A stretch of 64,000 nt of DNA, from contig OZ010786.1 in the NCBI GenBank assembly GCA_963932465.1, positions 443,040,619 through 443,104,618 of the forward strand, in the 5' to 3' direction. The notes beneath the pieces are model-generated. The model made no database searches. It was not told where the DNA came from and saw nothing but the letters and a program-made list of their open reading frames with translations. Shown in pieces: positions 58,501 to 64,000 of this stretch (position 1 is its first letter; each line of letters opens with the position of its first letter). The translations under genes and the position numbers were made by a program. This stretch comes from Maratus speciosus. Taxonomy: Eukaryota; Arthropoda; Arachnida; Araneae; Salticidae.

Positions 58501-59678
58501 TAAACCGGTTTACGAAATTTGGAGCAAATCGAATAACTCTGCATGAAAAACACATTTGTTTAAATTAAGGGGGGGGGTCTAGCCCCCCCTTTAGTCCCTT
58601 TATACTTAACTAATGAACCTCCAAATCTAATCAGGGAAGCTCCTTAACATAATAAACCGGTATACGAAATTTGGAGCAGATCGAATAACTCTGCGTGAAA
58701 AACCCATTTATCTAAATTAAGGGGGGGATCTAGCCCCCCCTTTCCTCCCTTTATATTTAACTAATGAACCTCCAAATCTAATCAAGCCATCTCCTTAACA
58801 TAATAAACCAGTATACCAAATTTGAGCTAATCGAATAATTCTACATGAAAAACGCATTTATCTAAATTAAGGGGAGAGGCAATTGCCCCCTTCCCCCCCT
58901 TTATACATAATAATGATCTTCCAAATGTAATCAGGGAAGCTGCTTAACATAATTAACCGGTATACCAAATTTATAGCAAATTGCATATTTCTGCATGAAA
59001 AATCCATTTATCTAAATTACGTGGGGGAGGGAGAATAGCCCCCCTTTCCTCCCTTTATATGTAACTAATGTACCTTCAAATCTAATCAAGGCGAATCCTT
59101 AACTTAATAAACCGGTATACCAAATTTGGAGCAAATCGAATAATTCATCATGAAAAACCGATTTATCTAAATTAATGGGGGTAGCCCGCCTTTCCCCCCT
59201 TTATACTTAAATAATGAGCTTCCAAATCTAATCGGGGAAGCTCCTTAACACAATAAACCGGTATACCAAATTTGGAGCAAATCGAATATTTCTGCATGAA
59301 AAACCCATTTATATAAATTAAGGGGGGACTAGCCCCCCTTTTCCCCCTTTATCCTTAACCAATGAACCCCAAAAACTAATCAGGGAAGCACCTTATCAGA
59401 ATGAACCCAGAAAAAAAAATTGAAGCAAATCGGATATTTCTATCAAGAGTTATCGTGTACGTACATACGTATGTATGTACGTACACACGTACATACAGAA
59501 TCGGCGGGCACATAAGCTCTCAGGCTTTGATAGCCTGTGAGCTAAAAATATCACCCTGATCGGATAATAAGTGGTCATTTTTCAATTAGCCTAACGCTTT
59601 CTAGGCTCTTTGCAATAAGCCTGAAAAATATCAGGCTAATTTGAAAAAGGGAGATGGATTCTCCAATTAGCCTACGAC
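55592..59678. mobile_element. Foldback-like element with tandem-repeat inverted arms, 4.1 kb
   Basis: Begins GTCGTAGGCTAATTGG and ends CCAATTAGCCTACGAC. The outer 330 bp of each side are unique inverted repeats holding an AGGCTCTTTGCAAAGAGCC palindrome (left side, 55634-55652) and an ACGT-rich tract. Inside, each arm is a tandem array of units of about 148 bp: roughly 10 in the left arm (to about 57360) and 11 in the right (from about 57930). The right array is the reverse complement of the left. The core (57430-57920) is a third, unrelated repeat. No transposase is found. The architecture matches Foldback/Galileo-type elements. Confidence 0.85.
57460..57920 (+). repeat. Core repeat of the fold-back, unit about 131 bp
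   Basis: CCGATCCGAACAAGACAAAA recurs near 57509, 57641 and 57770 with CAACCCGA(A/T)CC(G)GAACCTGA blocks. The last 55 bp (57866-57920, TTTTCGGGTTGACTTCAAAT and on) is an inverted partial unit, so the core is itself partly palindromic. A 75-codon frame here is a by-product of the repeat. Confidence 0.7.
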
Positions 59679-59679
59679 A

Positions 59680-61534
59680 TATATACATATATATATAACC
59701 ATTAATTAAACATAACCTACCACCGTCAATTATTATGAATTAAAGCTGTAAATATTAAAAAAAATAAAAAAAATAAAAAAAATTATTATAAGAATTATTA
59801 TGGAAGAAAAAAGAAAAAAGTGGACACCGGCAAAAATTGAAAAGCTTATACATTGAATTACGTTATCAAGGGCACAGAATTCAATGATATAAACAAAATG
59901 GTGTTTTCTGTGGGAAAAATAAGCTATAGTTAAAAATTATTTTCCCCTGTGCACGAACAACCATTAAAATCAAGTGAATTGATTAAAAATGAAAGCAGAA
60001 TAGAAACAAATAATATGAAATGGAAGAATCAATAAAACCTATTTAAATATTTATAGGATATAAAATATAAATAATAAACACCATACCGATTAATAATTCA
60101 GTATTTTACAAAAATCCATGCGCACATGTCTACCAGTATATCAAAAAGATTAAGGTGAATAAAACAGTTAAGAAATCACAGTAAATGATACCAAAGGATG
60201 CAGTTAATACATTTTGAAATAAAATTTTAAATACCTTGTTAAACACATTTAATCTAATATAAAATAAATAGATATTAATTACATTATTTAAAATGCACTA
60301 TCAAATTAATTAATAACAGTTTAACAATATCGTCAAAATTTAGCTAAAAATACCCCCTGGTGTATAAATTATAACTGAAATGTAGCTAGAAAAATTAAAA
60401 ATTAGAGCTATCTTAAAGAGACAAATTTGGTGCTGCCATCTATTATTACTTATATTAAACATCTATCGCAAGATAAATATTTGTAAGCATTTGAATGTAA
60501 ATAACTGTTTAAACAGCAAAACCAAACATATCCTTATATATAGAGAATTATAAACCTAATATAAACCACACAATGTATTTAAAAACTATTGTTAATAAAA
60601 TTTAAAAGCATACAATATATTCTATTAGCTAACTTATTTAAACTAAACTAAGAATTTAAATAATTCTAGAACATTGATAATATATAGCATATAGCTATAT
60701 GCTATAAAACAAAATAAATTCAGTAATAATTAATATAAATAATTATTAAAAATAATATAAAAATTATTTTTTAATGAATTATATATAAGATATTTATAAA
60801 ATAAACAGGAAATAAAAAACATGTGGAAGTATATAGAAGGTTAAATGATACTTAAATTCCCTTTACTTAAAAAGCACAAATATAGAGTGTGGATTATTTT
60901 CAGACATCCATAAAAATCCATAAAGTATGAATGTGGGACATTCAAAAACATTAAACCGATAATAAATATTAAAAAGAATAGAGGAATAATAATAAAAATA
61001 ATTACCCAATTTTAATGCATTATATTTATATTAAACATACTTATATGTATATTATTCACTATAAGAATGGCATACTATTAGTAATTAATATGATTTTGTC
61101 CTGAGTAAATTAAAATTTAATAACAAATAATTGTAAATTAGATTAATCAATAATTAAGCTAATTATAATATTAATGAAATTCTCCAATTACATATAAAAT
61201 ATCAAATCAACATCCATATAAAATACGTAACAAAAATATAGTAATAATACAAGAGCCCCCATTTTTTTAAAAATAATTAACCATTGTGTATTATCCAGAC
61301 AACACCACCCTCCTCCGTACCCTAACATCTACCCACCCAACCAACCCATAATATTTTTTTTATATTATTTTACAATTTTTAATTTTTTATAGTTATTTTT
61401 TTATTTTATAATTTTTTTGTAATTTTGTTTACGCATGTGTTAATTTGTTTTTATAGATAATGTAAGAAAAGTACTAATTGTATATTAATGAATATATGAA
61501 TTTTTTTGGAAAACCATGATTTAATGCATCATAT
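59680..61534. other. Very AT-rich intergenic DNA
   Basis: Over 1.8 kb with very low GC and no recognisable element end or protein motif. A small palindrome ATATAGCATATAGCTATATGC lies near 60681-60703. Confidence 0.45.
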
Positions 61535-63478
61535 ATATATATAACTTTCTTCTGGACACGATAACTATCACAATTCTGCACGAATCTCTTCCAAACTGAT
61601 ACATAAAATCAAGGGGCATAAAATCTCGGTCAAGTTCGTTAATTGGCAAAATCGGACCAAGGGGATGGAAATAGGGAGGGGTTTCGTGAAAACCGAAAAA
61701 CCCCCATAACTTCTTAATTTTTGTACATATCATATCAGTTTAAAGTTTTTATTACTTATAAAAATAGGGCTAAAAATTTATGTATCAAAGATTTTTGATA
61801 AAATTAAAAATGAGCTCAAGGGGCGCAAAAAATAGGGTTTTTGGGAGAAAAAAATTCATTACTTCGTCAATTCTACAGATATCAAATCCAATTAATTTTA
61901 TTAAAAATCTCCTTAATATTATCTACAACTTTTATATTCACAAGTTTTTGATAGGGCCAATTCTTGCTGAAAAAAAATTAAAAACGAAAACAAAAAGGGG
62001 GGGTTGAAGAAGAAAAAACTTCATAACTCCGTCAATTCACAAGATATAAAATCCTCATGATTTCATCATATATCTTCTTAATATTGTCTACAACATTTAT
62101 ATAGACAAGTTTTTGATAGGACAGTTCTTACAGCAAAAACAAATTAAAAATCATAGCACTTTAAGAAAAATATCATTTTATTAAGGATGTATTCAAATCC
62201 AAACTGGTTATTTTCTGACTCATTTTTAAATTCATTTTTGCTCTCAGACGCATCCAATTGGTAGATTCTCTTATTCAGAAACTATATAATGTATCGCTAT
62301 GATCGATTTTTTGATAGAGGCAGAACTTATTTTAAAAAATTATGTCAAAATGGGCATTTTGAACAGAATTTCCTGAAGCGATTGTGTTAGAAACGAAAAA
62401 TATTGTCCTACTGAGAAAATAATTCTTTATAAATTAAGTTTTAATTAATTGAACGAAAAATAAAAACACAGGTTGCTTATTTTTTCTATTAAAAATGAAT
62501 CTGAAAATGTGCCAGAAAAGGGTCTAGCCGGATAAGCATTGCGAAATGGCCCCCAAGGCCGATGTTTGAAATAACATGTGTGGTAATAAGGGTCACCATT
62601 AGAATAAAATATAGAGTATTTTTAGCCCCTGACCTTGAACTGCCCTTGAGATAATCGGGGAAGTATGCGCCTGCGTTACTATTTTTCAAATGCGTTTTTC
62701 TCAAAAAGTACAAAAGTTAAGAAAATGAAACCAACGCCAATTATTGAAGAATATATTAGTTCATATCATATATTTTTTTCACATTTTTAGACAAATTTTA
62801 ACATAGAAATATAAACAAAAAAATCTAAAAAAGCGCATCTTCGATTTTAACGAAATTTTTTTTCTTAAAAGTACATACTCAGAGCATTATTGTGTAATTT
62901 TTTGGTAGGTGTAAGTAAACAAGTACTGCATTAATAATTTTTTCAACAGATATTTTTGTTTATTTTTCTATGTTAAAATTTGTGTAAAAATGTGAATAAA
63001 ATATATGATGTGAACTAATGTACTCTTCAGAAATTGGCTTTGGTTTCATTTTTTTAACTTTTGTACTTTTTGAGAAAAACGTATTTGAAAAATAGTAGCG
63101 CCGGCGCAAACTTCCCCGATTATATCAAGGGCAGTTCAAGGTCAGTTGCTAAAAACCCTCTATATTGTATTCTCATGGGAAGCCTTATCACCACACATGC
63201 CATATCAAACATAGGCCGTGGGGGCCATTTCGCTATGCTTATCCGGCTAGACCCTTTCGAGTTGTTGAGCATGGAAAAGTGTCTTTTTTTAATACCGCCT
63301 TAACATGATTCTGATGAAACCAGCTATTATATAAAAATGAAATAAAAACTTGTCAAAAGCGACCAGATAAAATTGTTAAAGTGGGTTTATCTCTAATCAT
63401 GATTTAGTTTTTATTGGTGAAATTAGTATCCATAACTTCGAAATCTACCTCCGCCTGTAGGCCGGGCCGGCAGAGATT
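61535..63478 (-). repeat. Dispersed repeat Z, copy 2, split by a fold-back
   Basis: Reverse complement of 28970-30223 in two pieces, 61535-62519 and 63255-63478. The copies differ by substitutions and small indels. At the place where copy 1 has the 30226-31008 insertion this copy is empty; where this copy has 62520-63254, copy 1 is empty. Confidence 0.8.
62520..63254. mobile_element. Fold-back MITE, GGGTCTAGCCGGATAAGC ends
   Basis: The left arm (62520 to about 62870) and right arm (about 62900-63254) are inverted repeats over almost the whole 735 bp. They start GGGTCTAGCCGGATAAGCAT and end ATGCTTATCCGGCTAGACCC. Two mirror-image frames of about 75 codons result from this and carry no known domain. 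No obvious target duplication. Confidence 0.85.
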
Positions 63479-63503
63479 TTTTTTTTTTTTTTTTTTTTTT
63501 TTA
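63478..63503 (+). repeat. Poly(T) tract
   Basis: About 25 T at the outer end of repeat Z copy 2. Confidence 0.9.
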
Positions 63504-64000
63504 CCGTCACATTCTAGTGTGCAAAATCCATTTTGAAACCCTTTTTTTAAACTATCATATTCCTCGTGTGAAAGCGGCTCTTTTCGAACCACGAGTACAT
63601 ATTTTCGATCCCCTTTCTAAGAATTCCTTTGAATTTAATTTGAGCTCCCGTAAGCTGCAGAGCGGAACGGACAAAGAAATCGAACAAATTAGTGATCTAA
63701 AGCTTTTGAATGTTTTGAAAAAAGTTTGGCTTGTCTAGAGCAGCAGAATGACTGAGATACTAGAGAACTAATAATATTTAAAAACTTCGTGATAGAGATT
63801 CAAAGCAAAGGCAATCGAAACTGCAACAAACAAAGCATTGTTTCAAATTCTTGTGGAATATGTAAATGGTATTTAAATTCAAAATTAAAGCACAGGTAAT
63901 TTAATTTTGTTTCTATTTTCCTATTGTTTTATTTTTATTGAGTTGTTGTTAACATAATAAGAAATAGAGCATATATTTCTCCTTAATCTTAAAATAGAAG
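63504..64000. other. Intergenic DNA to window end
   Basis: A 73-codon plus frame (63517-63738) without recognised motif. Otherwise nothing. Confidence 0.4.

Noticed and set aside
62489..63303. Two similar proteins of 74 and 80 codons on opposite strands
   Set aside because: Mirror images produced by the fold-back arms; no known domain.

Overview
The window reads as intergenic DNA from a large, AT-rich arthropod genome that has been filled by transposable elements. I found no convincing host gene, no rRNA gene, no functional tRNA gene and no CRISPR array. Transposon-type reading frames are broken by frameshifts and stop codons, and the rest is noncoding repeat. The mixture (an RNase H-bearing non-LTR retrotransposon, Tc1, mariner, pogo/Tigger, hAT and piggyBac-like elements, a tRNA-derived SINE and long degenerate satellites) fits an arachnid such as a spider. 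That assignment is inference from the style of the transposase and gag sequences, not proof.

Layout. 0.4-1.6 kb: an inverted pair of tRNA-derived SINEs forming a long palindrome, then a cluster of TGACGTCA motifs. 2.5-7.5 kb: a nearly complete but dead non-LTR retrotransposon on the minus strand (gag, endonuclease, reverse transcriptase, RNase H), carrying a TTAA-flanked MITE inside its reverse transcriptase. 7.8-8.5 kb: degenerate tandem repeat. 10.1-12.1 kb: a palindromic MITE and a second, Jockey-type gag relic without a visible polymerase. 13.5-14.5 kb: three TTAA-flanked MITE-like elements. 15.0-17.8 kb: a satellite of about 152 bp. 18-22 kb: old dispersed repeats, a third SINE and a 0.77 kb MITE. 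24.2 kb: its inverted sister copy. 26.8-28.6 kb: a Tc1-like transposon with a mariner relic nested in its transposase. 29-31 kb: a dispersed repeat invaded by a TA-flanked element. 32.0-33.5 kb: a fold-back made of two head-to-head Tc1 transposase halves. 35.7-37.7 kb: a pogo/Tigger relic inside a mariner-type MITE, then a small hAT element. 38.2-39.9 kb: another pogo-like relic. 40.9-41.5 kb: a DDE transposase fragment. 43.1-47.0 kb: a 3.9 kb hAT-like element with a perfect 8-bp target duplication, carrying a nested 2.5 kb element of a family I cannot name. 50.9-53.6 kb: three TTAA MITEs, one containing a fourth. 53.9-54.7 kb: second copy of the 18 kb repeat. 55.6-59.7 kb: a 4.1 kb Foldback-like element whose inverted arms are built from tandem repeats. 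61.5-63.5 kb: inverted second copy of the 29 kb repeat, with a fold-back inserted.

The most informative signal is nesting. In two cases, conceptual removal of the younger element with one copy of its target site rejoins the broken reading frame of the older one. In several others a second copy within the window shows the empty site. This gives a relative insertion history without any external data. All coordinates and alignments were made by eye; identities and copy counts are approximate.
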